DNA of 64,000 nucleotides from Anaeramoeba flamelloides (Eukaryota; Metamonada; Anaeramoebidae): NCBI GenBank assembly GCA_027625915.1, contig JANTQA010000023.1, positions 1,674,001 to 1,738,000 of the forward strand. Direction: 5' to 3'. Shown piece after piece: positions 1 to 10,678 of this stretch (the first letter of the stretch is position 1; each line of letters begins with the position of its first letter). The notes beneath the pieces were generated by a model, which saw only the letters and a program-made list of their open reading frames with translations, did not search any database and was not told the DNA's origin. A program made the position numbers and the translations under genes.

Positions 1-179
1 TACTGTATTTCAAAAATAAATTACAAATTCGTTTGAATTTTTATTGATTAAATAATAGTATCGATTTAAGCAATTAGTCAACGATTGAAAATTTTATTTG
101 AGTCTCGGAGACCAATTATTAATCAAAGTTTGTGGACTTTTAATTTATTATTGATAATCTTTTTATTGAATTTTTACCG

Positions 180-880
180 GTCCTGTGAATCCCATAAGAG
201 TGCCATAGAGTGCTGCCATAGAGTGCCTAGATTTTCCGGAATTCAAAAGAAATTTGAAAATCAAACATTTTACTTAATTCTTTTAAATTCTGGAAAACCT
301 AAAGGTGGTTTTTTAAAATTTTCAGAAATTATTACAAAATTTTTGAAATTAACTTTTTATTTCTGGAATTAACAAAACCTAATCGTTATTTATCCATAAA
401 CCAAAATAATTTCAGAAAATTAAAGATTTTACTAAATTCTTTTAAATTCTGGAAAAGCGAAAGGCAGTTTTCTTGAGGTTTTTTGTTTTATCTATAAAGT
501 GTTCTAGGTTTTTTTGAGGTTTTCTATTTTATTTCTAAAGTAAAAAAAACCTAACGAAAATCAATAGATTTCACAAATAAATAGAAAACTCAAAAAAACC
601 TAACGAAAATCTATTGATTTTCCAAATAAACACAAAATCAAAAGAAAATCACCACTTGAATTTTTTTATTTTTTGTTTTGATTTGAAAATCAATTGATTT
701 TCGAAATAAAAACAAGAATTCAAAAAAAAAAAAAAAAAAGCCCATAAGTTTTCCAGGATTTTAAAGAATAAAAGCAAAAACAATGATTTTACTAAATTCT
801 TTCTAAATTCTGGAAAACCTAGGCACTTGATGGTACCCTACTACACTTGAATACACGACTGTTTATTGTATTATTATTAT
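180..880. repeat. Modular palindromic repeat cluster, left copy
   Basis: This stretch is made of short inverted-repeat modules placed next to or inside one another. One module pairs a TTCCAGAATTTAAAAGAATT-like arm with its complement ending AATTCTGGAAAA. Another starts CTAGGTTTTTTTGAGGTTTTC and is answered by GAAAACTCAAAAAAACCTAA. A third is GAAAATCAATAGATTTTC. Module borders often carry CCTAACG or CTAACG, and the cluster is edged by GTGCC-type words (about 198-230 and 815-830). The same modules recur at 51990-53510. The open frame starting at 85 runs into these repeats and is not counted as a gene. I infer nested small foldback elements; no protein is encoded. Confidence 0.7.
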
Positions 881-1069
881 ATCTAATAATTTTTAAGTAT
901 TGTTGTGATTTCTATCAGAATTATTATTTATTACATTTTCTCTGAAATTATTTAAGTTTTGATCAAATAATTTTATGCTTTCCACTATGTTATTTTTTTT
1001 TTTTGATTTTATTAATGATCTTTTAATAAAAATGTATTTTATTTTATATTTTCTGAGTGAACTTTTTTC

Positions 1070-1670
1070 AGGTATTTGCGAAAAAGTAAGCAATTTTTTT
1101 TACATTTCAGAAAAAATCCTTGTTCTTAGTGGGTATATTTGTTAATTGGAAATCAAATTAAGTGAAATATTAATATTGGCCATATCAGTGACTATGATAT
1201 TTATTTCAAAATATACCCATTAAAATATTACCCAGAAATGAAAAAAAAATATTACACTTTTTTTGTTATTGAAAACAATGTACGAACTATTTCAATCAAA
1301 AACATCATTATTATGGTAAGGGTGTCCAAACGATTTTTTAAACAATAAAATACTTTTATATTTTTTTAATTCTATTGTAAAATTTGTCGAGATTATTTCT
1401 CATATAGGAAAACGAATTTTTTAGATTAAAAAGAAAAATAATAATTAGCAATTTTCACCCCTAAAAAATATGAGATAAAATCGAGATCAGAAATTTTAAT
1501 ATATTTTTATTTATCTAATGTAACATACTAACAAACCAATTGTGTCATTATTAAGAATCGATAAATGATGAAATAAAATTTTTATATATTTAAATAGTTT
1601 TTTATAACGATTGAATTTAATTAAGATTATTTTCAAATAAATTTGCCCCACTTTCTTGGAAATAGCTTAG
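1070..1670 (-). mobile_element. MITE family B, copy 1 (Tc1/mariner-like ends)
   Basis: A nonautonomous element of about 600 bp. The right end reads, on the minus strand, AGCTATTTCCAAGAAAGTGG and the left end is a decayed version of the same sequence. The interior matches, in reverse complement, 11885-12410 (for example the shared word ATATTTTGAAATAAATATC) and also 44611-45213. No coding potential is visible. The end sequence resembles the ends of the mariner relic at 9068-10091, so mobilisation by a Tc1/mariner transposase is likely but inferred. Confidence 0.65.
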
Positions 1671-2128
1671 GTGACGAGTACCTCAATATTTTTCTTTCAA
1701 TAAAATATTGTTTTTTTTCAATTTTAATTTGATGGTATTTTTATATTATTTATTTTCTTTCTATTGTTTTGATTATTTGGAGTTAAATTTAACTATTTTA
1801 GGTAAAACGATTACATCGTAACTAGTAATTATTCTGGAAATGGAAATTATTAAATGACGAATTAGTGGTGAATATTGAACAAAAGAAATGAAAATAACAG
1901 AAATCAAAAAAAAATGTCAAAATCCAAATAATTATCATAAAAAAAATTAATAATAATAACTCTTTTTTGAAAGGGGTATTTTTCTAATATTTATTGTATT
2001 TCTTAATTTGCAAATCAAAAAAAAGAGGAATTTAAGCTTGTTAAAGAATTTGGGTATATACAATCGATTTAAATATATTAATAATAAAAAAAAAAAAAAA
2101 AAAAAAAAAAGAAACAAATTAGAATTAC

Positions 2129-5100
2129 CCGTATGATTTTGTTATAAATGGTATAATAGCCGTGACTAATGGTACGCCATATCCAACTGCATAAATCAAT
2201 TTTAATTTTTCCCTTAAATCTTTGCCCTTTCTTGAAAAATAATCTAAATTTATAAATAAAAAAATATATTAAAAATAAATAATAGTAAGATAATATTTGT
2301 TTGGTTGAAAGAATATGAATATTTAATAAACATTTCATAAACTAATAATATCGCTTAAAATAGATTTGTTATGGGGGTACACAACTGTTTATTTTTTCTT
2401 TTTCTTATTTTGATCTGAAAATCAATTATTATTTAAAAACAAAAATAATAAATAAATAAACAACTAAAAATTCAAAAGAAAAAATGAACATTTAATAAAT
2501 TTTCTTCTTCTTTTTTGTTCTTTATGTAAAAAAAAATGTCGAAAATCAAGTAACTAAAGAAAGATGAGTGAAAATGCATGAGTGCTGTTAATTAATCAAG
2601 TTTTGAAATTAATGTAAACTGGTTTTACAGTCAAAATTCCAGCTCTAATAGATCAATTACATATGTTTAAAGGGTTTGAATGGATATTAGAAGAAAAAAT
2701 TAATTTTATAAATTTCAAATAATCGGATATCATTTTTTCACATTTTGCTTTTTGCTTTTTTTCGAAACGTAATTCAGTTGCAAAATTTTTTTTTTTATTC
2801 CAAGATCGATAGTAACAAAGTAAAAATGTGTTATTCTAATTTTATTGAAACAGTAAGAATGATTATAGAAAAATCTTGGTTATATCTATTGGAATTATCT
2901 TTGATCTTCAATCGAAAGATCAAAATGAACATATTTGTTTTCTTTTTCTAAATGTTTCTCCTAAAGAATTTGTATTTTTCATTTTTTAAGAAAATATATA
3001 GAGATTGATTATATTTGCTTTCATATAGATACCAACTATTCTCTGATCTTTATTATTCTACTTATTTCTTATTTGTTTTTTAAAATTCAATTCTGAAAAA
3101 TAATTGAGATTTGGAAATAAATTGTTTGTTTACTTTGATAGAAATAAAGTTTGTTTCAAAAGATTCTTTTTTAGAATCTAAATTTTAGAATAAAACTACA
3201 AAAAAAATTAGGGTGTATTTGATCTAATTATTGAAATAATTAGATATTTGTAATGATATAAGGAAATTCTTTTTTTTTTTTTTTTTGGTAAATTAAGGCA
3301 TCAGTACTTATAGGAGTTAATAGTTGATCCAAATACTAGAGTTAAGATCAATCAAAAAATTATATATAGTTATTTAAAATTTTACCTTCTAAGTTTTCAT
3401 ATCGATTGATGTATCTTGAAAATAGAGCAATTTCATGAACTAAAAACAATTTTAAAATTTTAAAACGAATGAGTATTTTTGCAAGAAGGTGGCCAATTGT
3501 AAATTGGTCAATATTCTCTTGAAAATTTCCATCAACAACACACCCCAAAATCTAATAGCGCTATATCTCGTAAGGACAAAATTATATCTTTTTAAAAAAT
3601 TTTTTTTCTAACTGCATATTTTTTTTAATATAAATATGATCAATTTGAAAAAGTAAATTAAAGATATTAATTTACGTTATTTTTGTTTTTTTTGGGAAAT
3701 TTCAACCAAAGAGTTTAAGAAAGGGAACTAAAGAGATACATCTTCAACTTCATGAAGGCTTTTTCAATTCAAAAAAAATTTGCAACAAATGCAATTTATT
3801 CCATTTCAATAATGGTATATGTATAAAATAATATATTCTTTGTTTCAAGGTTAAATGATTATTCATCGTATTTTACCAACTTTTTTTGTTAAAAATTTCG
3901 TGGTCCTACTCATATAATTTTATTTTTTTCTTTTTTTTTATTATTTTATTTGAAATATCCCTCCAGTTGTTCAAATAAAAAAATGTGATTTCCATTTTTA
4001 AAAATTTAAAATTGTAGTATTTGGTTCTGGAATATATTTTGTCAGTTTGTAAACAAATTTTTTTTTTACTTAAAATACAACAATTCATGTTAAAAAGTGG
4101 ATTAAATTATTAGTGTTATGAGAATGTAACCGATTTAAAAATCGGCGTCTTCTCATGGAAATGGTTTATCTATCAAAAAATAAAATTTTCAATTTCTTTT
4201 ACATCATAAGATAATTTTTTTTTTTTGTAATAAAAAAAGATAAAAATTTAATTTCGAAAAGAAAAGAAATCACGGAAATCACAAAAACTAGAAAGTATTT
4301 TTTCAATCATTATTTTTAAATCATTTAAACCTGAGGTTTTTCCAGTTTTGGGAATTGAAGATCCACACTAATGCAATTTTTTTGATGAATTTGCTTGTAA
4401 ATGTTGAAAACCAAAAAATGGATAACTTAATTTTTTTTTCTTCTAGTATAAATTTTAAGGTTTTTGGTAAACTTTCAGAACCGTTTTATTGTTTATTATA
4501 CAGGATTAAATTTTGTAATCTAAAATCAATTTCTATGTCTTCTAAATTTTCACGGAAGAGTTGGAACGGCTGTATTATTTTATTTTATTACAGTCGTTCC
4601 AACTACACAAGGAAAAGTTATAAGAAATAGATATAGAGATTAATGTTCTTTTATAAAATTGTCTTTTATGAAATAGAAAATACAATTTCTAACTTACAAT
4701 AAAAAATGTATCAATTTTCTCTTATATCATGAGAAAATTTTAATTTTTTAAGAAACAAAGAAAAGAAAAAAAAATCACAAAAGAAAAGGGAATCATAGAA
4801 ATCACAGAAACTTGAAAGTATATTTTGATCATTGCTATTAAATTGTTTTAACCTGAGGTTTTTCCAGTTTTGGGAATTGAAGATCCACACTAATGCAAAT
4901 TTTTTGATGAATTTGTTTGTAAATGTTCAAAACCAAAAAATGGATAACTTAAGGACTATTCGAATTTTATGCTCTGTGAGGGTTGAAATAAAATACCATA
5001 AACAGAAAAAAAGCTTTAAAAGACAATGAATTGATGAAAAGTCAAAATATTGCAATTTTTCGAATTATTGGGATTTTTTAGATTTTGCTTGTTAATCATT

Positions 5101-6767
5101 TTTTGACAAAAAACTTTTTGAATTTCCCGAACAAAACAAGACAAAACTAAAAAGCCATTTTTTTTGATATTCGGAAAATGCCACTCCGCCTTCTTTTCAA
5201 GTATATTTATACTCTCTCGCTACACTCTAACATACTTGAAAAGAAAGTGGAGTGACATTTTCCTAATGAAATTTCTTTCTTCAAAATTTATGAGAATAAT
5301 TTGGATTTGATGAAGGGAAATTTTTTTTGCCCAACCCAAAATTTTGCAAAAAAAACCTAAATTTTTCAAGTTAGCAAGATCCCTGAGATCATTTTTCTTT
5401 TAAGTCTATAAATATGTTACTAGGTGGAAAAATAGTATTCACTAACAATAAAATTCGAATAATCCTTAATATTATTTCCTTTTAAATAAATTTTTAAGGT
5501 TTTTGATAAACTTTCAGAACCGCTTTATTGTTTATTATACAGGATTAAATTTTGTAATCTAAAATCAATTTCTATGTCTTCTAAATTTTCACGGTTATGT
5601 TGGAACGGCTGTATCAGATTATAAATGATTGTTAAAAATTCGGTTGAAACAAAGGTAATTTCAACAATATTGTTAACAAATACAATAAGTTACTGGTGAG
5701 TAATTCTTCAAAAATATTCTGTTAGAAAATTTGTTTCATAAAAGGTTTATTTGCGTTATGGAAGTAAAGTAAAAAAATATTGAAAGAAAAAGATCCTTGG
5801 TCATTCGTGCGTCAAAAAAAAATCAAAACAAAAGAGTTTAAAAAAGAGGTTTTCGTTTTTAATGTAATACGATTGTGCTCACTACAAAAAATCTCGTAAC
5901 TTTTACACAGCTTATCACTTTTGCAAAGCATTTCCCCTGTAAAAATGTTTGAAAGTTTTGTAAAGCGTTGGAAAGTGTTTGAAAGGTTTGTAAATTGTCT
6001 GAAAGTGTTTGAAGGTTTGGTAAAAGTCATGAGATTGTTTGGAGTGCTGTTAACGTAAATTGAACATTTTGGGTGTTGTGAAAAACAATTATTTATTTAT
6101 GGAATTAAAAAGCTCAAGTCTGTTCAATTTAAATAACGTGTTCTTTGAATGAAATTTAATATCTACAGATCTAAGCAAATGGTGAAACAAATAAAGGCCG
6201 AATGTTTTGAAAAGTTAAAAAAAAAGAAATTCATCTTGTTGTTTTTTAAAAAAGAAAAATTCTTCTTGTGAGCAGAAAGGCAATTTTAACCACAAAAAAA
6301 CAAGATTTTCACAAGCTTCTATAAAACAGGCGAAAACCTTCAATAGACCTATTTCCAGGGATTGACTAAAAAACGTTTTGATACACTTTTTTAAAACAGT
6401 TTTTCCAAAGGTTGTTATTGAAAGAAATAAAAATTTGTTTTTCGTGAACCAAGAAACAATTAGAAACAAAAAGTCTCTTACCTAGATTTAGTGTGATCAT
6501 TAAATGCAATAAAATATGTGACTGCCCCCAGAGCTGCATTAAAAAGGCACCAAAAATGCAAGGACCTTGGATGGATATTAAATAAGAAACACCAAGAAAC
6601 AAATTTGAAATTGACATTAAATAGATTAATTTTGATGTAAAGGAAATTCTCAATTCGCGAAAGGTCAGGTAACTTGTAACCATAAAAAGTGATCCGAGGA
6701 TAGAAAGACTACTAACAATTGAGGAGTACAATTTACATCGGTTTAAAATGTCTTTTGGAAGTACCAT
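2129..6767 (-). CDS. cAMP-receptor-like 7TM GPCR, partial gene (TM1-TM4 readable)
   Basis: Three exons on the minus strand join in phase. Exon 1 (6767-6482, ATG at 6767) encodes three hydrophobic helices: TM1 around SLFMVTSYLTFRELR, TM2 around KLIYLMSISNLFLGVSYLI, and TM3 around QLWGQSHILLHLMITLNL. It ends in a GTAAGA donor, phase 1. Exon 2 (3439-3386, 54 nt) starts after TTTTTAG and adds HEIALFSRYINRYENLE. Exon 3 (2243-2129) starts after AATTTAG and encodes a loop plus TM4 around YAVGYGVPLVTAIIPFITK, before a GTAATT donor, phase 2. The pattern matches the Dictyostelium cAR class, where TM4 has a WGLPL-like motif. No convincing exon for TM5-TM7 was found to the left. A possible tail exon at 1049-893 (phase-compatible acceptor CACTCAG, Asn-rich, ending in a stop) and a weak TM6-like stretch near 1840-1960 exist. 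The gene may be truncated, decayed or have unrecognised exons. The introns (about 3.0 and 1.1 kb) are full of repeats. Confidence 0.6.
2745..3170 (+). repeat. Dispersed repeat E, copy 1
   Basis: About 420 bp that recurs in direct orientation at 47890-48300. Shared words include CAATCGAAAGATCAAAATGA-like and GATACCAACTATTC followed by TTATTTCTTATTT. It lies inside GPCR intron 2 (3385-2244), antisense to the host gene. No open frame is shared between the copies and no terminal repeats are obvious, so the class is unknown. Confidence 0.65.
4170..4572 (+). mobile_element. MITE family F, copy 1 (5' end decayed)
   Basis: The right end is GTTGGAACGGCTG followed by TA (4560-4574). The body matches copy 2 at 4591-5611 in two blocks: 4329-4431 against 4850-4952, and 4459-4576 against 5500-5614. 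The left terminal repeat cannot be recognised. It retains an intact TTAA at 4427-4430, the site where copy 2 carries an inserted element. It lies in GPCR intron 1. Confidence 0.7.
4953..5465 (+). mobile_element. TTAA-flanked MITE (piggyBac-type target) nested in family F copy 2
   Basis: The left end GGACTATTCGAATTTTAT matches the complement of the right end, GGATTATTCGAATTTTAT, with one mismatch in 18. TTAA occurs immediately outside both ends (4949-4952 and 5466-5469). The neighbouring copy 1 of the host element shows the uninterrupted sequence with a single TTAA. This is a clean filled-versus-empty comparison. TTAA duplication is the hallmark of the piggyBac superfamily; the assignment rests on that alone. 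The 513 bp interior holds a strong hairpin and no gene. Confidence 0.8.
5173..5263. repeat. Near-perfect hairpin, 32 bp arms
   Basis: The arm at 5173-5204 begins GGAAAATGCCACTCC and the arm at 5232-5263 is its complement with three mismatches. The loop is 27 bp. It is more G+C-rich than its surroundings and sits inside the TTAA element. Confidence 0.85.
5850..6040 (+). repeat. Degenerate GTGTTTGAAAG minisatellite
   Basis: Several copies of words such as AAAGTTTTGTAAAGC, AAAGTGTTTGAAAGG and AAAGTGTTTGAAGG follow each other at roughly 20-30 bp spacing. The upstream part (CACTACAAAAAATC at about 5880) also occurs at about 46750 in the element 45809-47066. The minus-strand open frame here only reads the repeat. 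Likely the subterminal region of a decayed element. Confidence 0.55.
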
Positions 6768-7249
6768 TTTGTGGATTCTGAAGTAAAGATACAAAAAATG
6801 AAAAATTTTGTGGAATTTTTTATTTCTTATAATTGGCTAATTGTGAATTTGTCACTTCAAATTAAGTAAAATTGTTTCTTATTGAAAAATATTTTCTCAT
6901 TTAATTTGATGGTCTTTGAATTTATAATACTGATAAATTAAAATTTATGTTTGGAAATTTTTACTTGATTTTCCTTTTTGAAATTATTATGTTCGAGAGT
7001 TGAATAAAGTATTTATGAAGTCAAGTGATTAGAAACCATGTAAAATTAGTTGTTCTTCATAATACTCTTAATCCATGACTGTTTGATAAGTAACAGTTCT
7101 AAGATTTATAAAAATAGAAAATGAACGAAAAATTTTTTGAAATTTATTAGAATTTATTAGTAGGGAAAATTTTTAACTTTGTTTTCCTTTTTCTTTGAAG
7201 AAATAGAGTTCTCAAAGAAGTAGGTTGTAATTTGAAAATTCTATTTAAT

Positions 7250-8430
7250 GGACTAGTAAACTAAAAAAAATCTTCAAGTAAATTTACTAACAAATTAAAA
7301 AAAATTTTACCGTATCTTGAAATTGAAAAATAAAGTAAAAATCTGATAACTACAAAACATGCCTTACCTTTAATACTATTTTCAGAAATGAATTATTGTT
7401 TTTAAAAGTTGGATCCATTTTTCATATTTTTGAAAAGTCCAAAATCTAACATATTTCTGAATTATTTAAAAAAAATTATTTTCTTTGAAAGAAGATTGAA
7501 ATCTTATTGCCTGTAAAGGAAGTGTACAAAAATACACTTTAAAAATGAAACCACTAAGTTCTGAAATAACCAAGTTTAAAAAATCTACTTAATCTCAAAA
7601 AAAATACAATATTTATTTTAAACTTGTAAAAAATATAATTTTTTGATTCAAAGAACAGACCAAATCTATTTTTTCTAGGGATTAAATAAAAAAATCTGAG
7701 AAAAAGAACCAAAGAATCGAATTAAAAATTCTCCCGAAATACTTTTTTAAAACCTGTAAAATTCAACTTATTATCTCAAGAAATACTTTTTAAATTGATT
7801 ATTTATAATTAATAATTATAAACCCAATCTGAATTATTTCAGTAGTTTATTAACAACCCAATGATTAAATGTATAAAATAGGTTTTACATTTATTTCTCA
7901 ATTTTTTCAAGATTTTGCAACAAATAAAACAATTCAAATGCATATATCTAATAATAATAAAAATAATAGATATTATCAAATACCTGATTTTAATAAGTAG
8001 AATTCCTTGTTTATACTCTTGATATTTATAAAAGTATATTGACAAGTCTTTTAAATTTCAAGAAATTTCATAAATATTTGTGAATAAAATAAATGTTCAA
8101 ATTTTTTAAATCTTCAAGGATACAATATTTGATTTATTTTTCTTGTATTTTTAAAATAATATTAAAGGCACAACGTTAATTGCTCATAAAGATTCTCAGA
8201 AATTACTAAAAGTGATATTTCTTCAAAATTAAATTTTTTTGCAAATTTTTATTTTTCTAATTTTGATCCATAATCCAAAGAAAAAAGGATCAGATCTTTT
8301 GACTGAAAATTCTATTGGAAAAATGAAATCTTTTAAAAATGATTATTCATTTCTCTAAAGTTGACAAACGAAGTTGCATATCGGGTTTAATTGTATCCTT
8401 ATGTAAATAATTAATCTATTACCTTTGAGA
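7250..8430 (+). repeat. Dispersed 1.2 kb repeat D, copy 1
   Basis: Matches 21434-22672 along its whole length in direct orientation and 56940-58420 more weakly. Anchors include GACTAGTAAACTAAA at the start, GAATTATTTAAAAAAAATTA, the word TATAATTTTTTGATTCAAAG, and CAGAAATTACTAAAAGTGAT. None of the copies has a long open frame in common, and no terminal repeats or target duplications could be placed. It may be an old element without coding capacity or the decayed body of one. Confidence 0.7.
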
Positions 8431-9067
8431 AAAGAAATAAATAAGAGTTACTATTCCCTTAATATAAAAAAAAATTGAAAATGAAGTTAAAATTTTTCAC
8501 CATTTAGAATTCAAATAAAAGTCTATAAATATATTTCAATGTTGAAAATGAATTTTTCATTGGGCCCAATATTATTTCTGGGATATTTTAGTTAGTGTTG
8601 AAAAAAAAGTCAGAATTTTTTTTTTGAAAATTTTGTTTTTACAAAAAAGATTCTATTTCTTATATTATTTTTAAAAGTAAAAAAGAATTTAAATGAAGAC
8701 TAAAACCTTTGAACGGAAAAAATAAACTATTTATATTCTCCTTAATTTCAATTATACACAGATAGTTCAAGAAGACTGTTATAACATTAATTATAGTAGG
8801 GAAAAAAATACCGTACAGAAAATAATCCCTTATAAGATTTTTAATTTTAAATATTAGGAAAAATTTTCGTATTTTCATTTTGATCAATAAAAGATTTTAT
8901 ATAAATAACCAAATTTTTTAGGATCCTATTAAAAAACCTTCCTAAATTTCAGTAAAGTCGGTGGTCTCTCGAATACTCATGTAATTGTTTGATAGCCTAA
9001 GTAGATCTACTTTTTTTGAATAACAATGGAGTTTTATAGAGGTTTACTATGGATTTGGAAAAAGATA

Positions 9068-10091
9068 AACTCAATTCCAAAAATTGGGGCACACCTTCAA
9101 AATCAATTTAATTCCAAGAAAAGTGATATTTGACTCTTAAATTGAAACATTAGATATTAACAATCAATGTAAATAATTTTAAAGTTAATTATTTATCATT
9201 TTTTTTTCATTATTTTTTGATTTTTGATTTTCAATAATTGTTTTAATTTTTTTTGGATTCTTTTTTTTTCAAAACTTTTCGAAAATCTCAAAATCACCCA
9301 AAAATAAAATTTAAAAGTTTTCATTCTGATCACAAAAAAAAATTTTTTTTTCGCAAAAAGAAAAAAGATTCTTTTTTTATCGAGAAAAAAAATTTTTGAA
9401 AAAAAATCATGATATGGTGTGCTAGGGCACATGGCCTACAAACAAAACTTATTATTATTAATGGAAGCGTGAATAATGAATGTATTATTAATGATATTAT
9501 CAAAAAAATCAAATGTAATTCAACTCGCTAATTCAGAATATAGTGAGTTGAAATGGATTTTCCAAAAGGATGGAGCTTGTCCACATACCTCAAAAAAAAC
9601 TCAAACTTACTTAAATCGGGGATTTAATGTTCTGGACCCTTGATCCCCAATACCACAAGATTTAAATCGAATGGGGAATTTATGGATACTAAACTGAAAA
9701 ATTGTAACCAAAAAACGAAGAAGAATTTTTAAAATGTTCACTAATGTAAGAAATACTTTGAGTTGGGAAACCCAAGATAATTAGTAAACTCTATATTTAA
9801 AAGGATAGATTTAGTTATCAAAAGACAAGCTGGATCTATTAATAGTTTTTATTAATTTTTCTTTCAATAAAAATGGATTTTTTGGTAACCGTGTTCCAAA
9901 AATAGGGGTACACTTTTTTTTATTTTTTCTTTTTTATTTATCGAATTGAATTTTAAATTTACTATAAAATATATAAATAGTATTAATTAAATATTTTCGG
10001 GTCTTTTATTGTTTTTAAGTTCAAGTATCATGTATTTTGGAGTATATTTTTATTAATGTAATTTTTTTTTGTGTCCCATTTTTTGGAATTG
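9068..10091 (+). mobile_element. Dead Tc1/mariner-family DNA transposon
   Basis: The ends AACTCAATTCCAAAAATTGG (about 9068) and, on the other strand, AACTCAATTCCAAAAAATGG (about 10091) form inverted terminal repeats of nearly 30 bp, each preceded by TA. Around 9400-9730 the plus strand reads as the catalytic half of a Tc1/mariner transposase: IMIWCARAHGLQTKLIIING, then VNNECIINDIIKKI, then in another frame WIFQKDGACPHTSKKTQTYL and SPIPQDLNRMGNLW. These correspond to the family's QDxAPxHxS (second Asp) and SPDLNPIENLW segments. The second Asp is kept; in the last segment Gly stands where the family has Glu. At least one frame change and two in-frame stops make it inactive. A third end-like word at 9889 suggests a smaller element nested near the right end. 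Confidence 0.85.
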
Positions 10092-10099
10092 AGTTTAAT

Positions 10100-10628
10100 T
10101 TTTATTCTTTTTTTTGATAGATTGAATATGTTTTGAATAATTGTAATTTCATTAATCGTCATTTAAATAAGTGGATGAGTTATAATTTTAAAAGTTTGAT
10201 TCTTAATAAAAGGATTTAATTTTAAATAAATGAAATTACAGGACAATTTTGAAAATATTTACAATTAAAAATCTTGTCTTGGATTTTTTCCATGCCCGGT
10301 ATTTTTTTCACTACTTTCTATTAATTTTCTACTGATTCTTGTATTTTCTATATAAAATCTTTGTTTAAGGGACTAATCCCTATTAAATTTTTTTACCTAA
10401 ATTTAATAGAGCGAGACAAATTTTTTGCCAATTACTACGATTTGTAAAGTGCCTGCTTATTTTCAATATTAAACATATTTCTAGATTAGGAATCCTTATT
10501 TAGAAATTGGTCAAAAAAAAAATTATATAGACTGGTCACTGGAATGAATAATCATCACTCTTTTTCAGCTCTATAATTTTAAAAGTTATTTTAAAAATCA
10601 GTGTTTAGACGTTTGAGTAATTGAAATG

Positions 10629-10629
<1 letters not shown>
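10100..10629. other. Intergenic, nothing recognised
   Basis: A+T-rich sequence with no supported gene. A short palindrome GGGACTAATCCC-like word near 10369 is the only structure noticed. Confidence 0.5.
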
Positions 10630-10675
<46 letters not shown>

Positions 10676-10678
10676 TAT
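10630..10678. repeat. (TA)n microsatellite
   Basis: An almost pure TA dinucleotide run of about 49 bp with one C interruption near its right end. Confidence 0.95.

Larger units (their letters stand above)
4591..5611 (+). mobile_element. MITE family F, copy 2, interrupted by a TTAA element
   Basis: Begins CAGTCGTTCCAAC at 4591 and ends GTTGGAACGGCTG at 5611, giving a 13 bp inverted terminal repeat with one mismatch. TA flanks both ends (4589-4590 and 5612-5613), as expected of Tc1/mariner-type insertion. Without its insert it would be about 500 bp. It stands only 16 bp, counting the flanking TAs, from the end of copy 1 in head-to-tail order. No transposase is present. Confidence 0.75.

Noticed and set aside
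85-372. 95-codon plus-strand frame at the left edge
   Set aside because: Most of it lies in the palindromic repeat cluster and it has no recognisable domain.
1840-1960. TM6-like stretch on the minus strand
   Set aside because: Hydrophobic Phe/Ile/Leu runs arise by chance from T-rich DNA; no splice pair could be fixed, so it is only mentioned in the GPCR entry.
2078-2338. Minus-strand 86-codon frame as a gene
   Set aside because: It overlaps GPCR exon 3 in another frame; the exon frame gives a clear TM4 and has proper splice sites, this frame does not resemble any protein.
5812-6030. Minus-strand frame with repeated Ser-Asn-Thr-Phe words as a repeat protein
   Set aside because: The periodicity is that of a DNA minisatellite (AAAGTGTTTGAAAG words), and the frame has no supported start or splice context.
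6215-6469. Frame following GPCR exon 1 as its continuation
   Set aside because: Exon 1 ends in a strong GTAAGA donor, and exon 2 at 3439-3386 continues TM3 in phase; the read-through frame has stops and no TM pattern.
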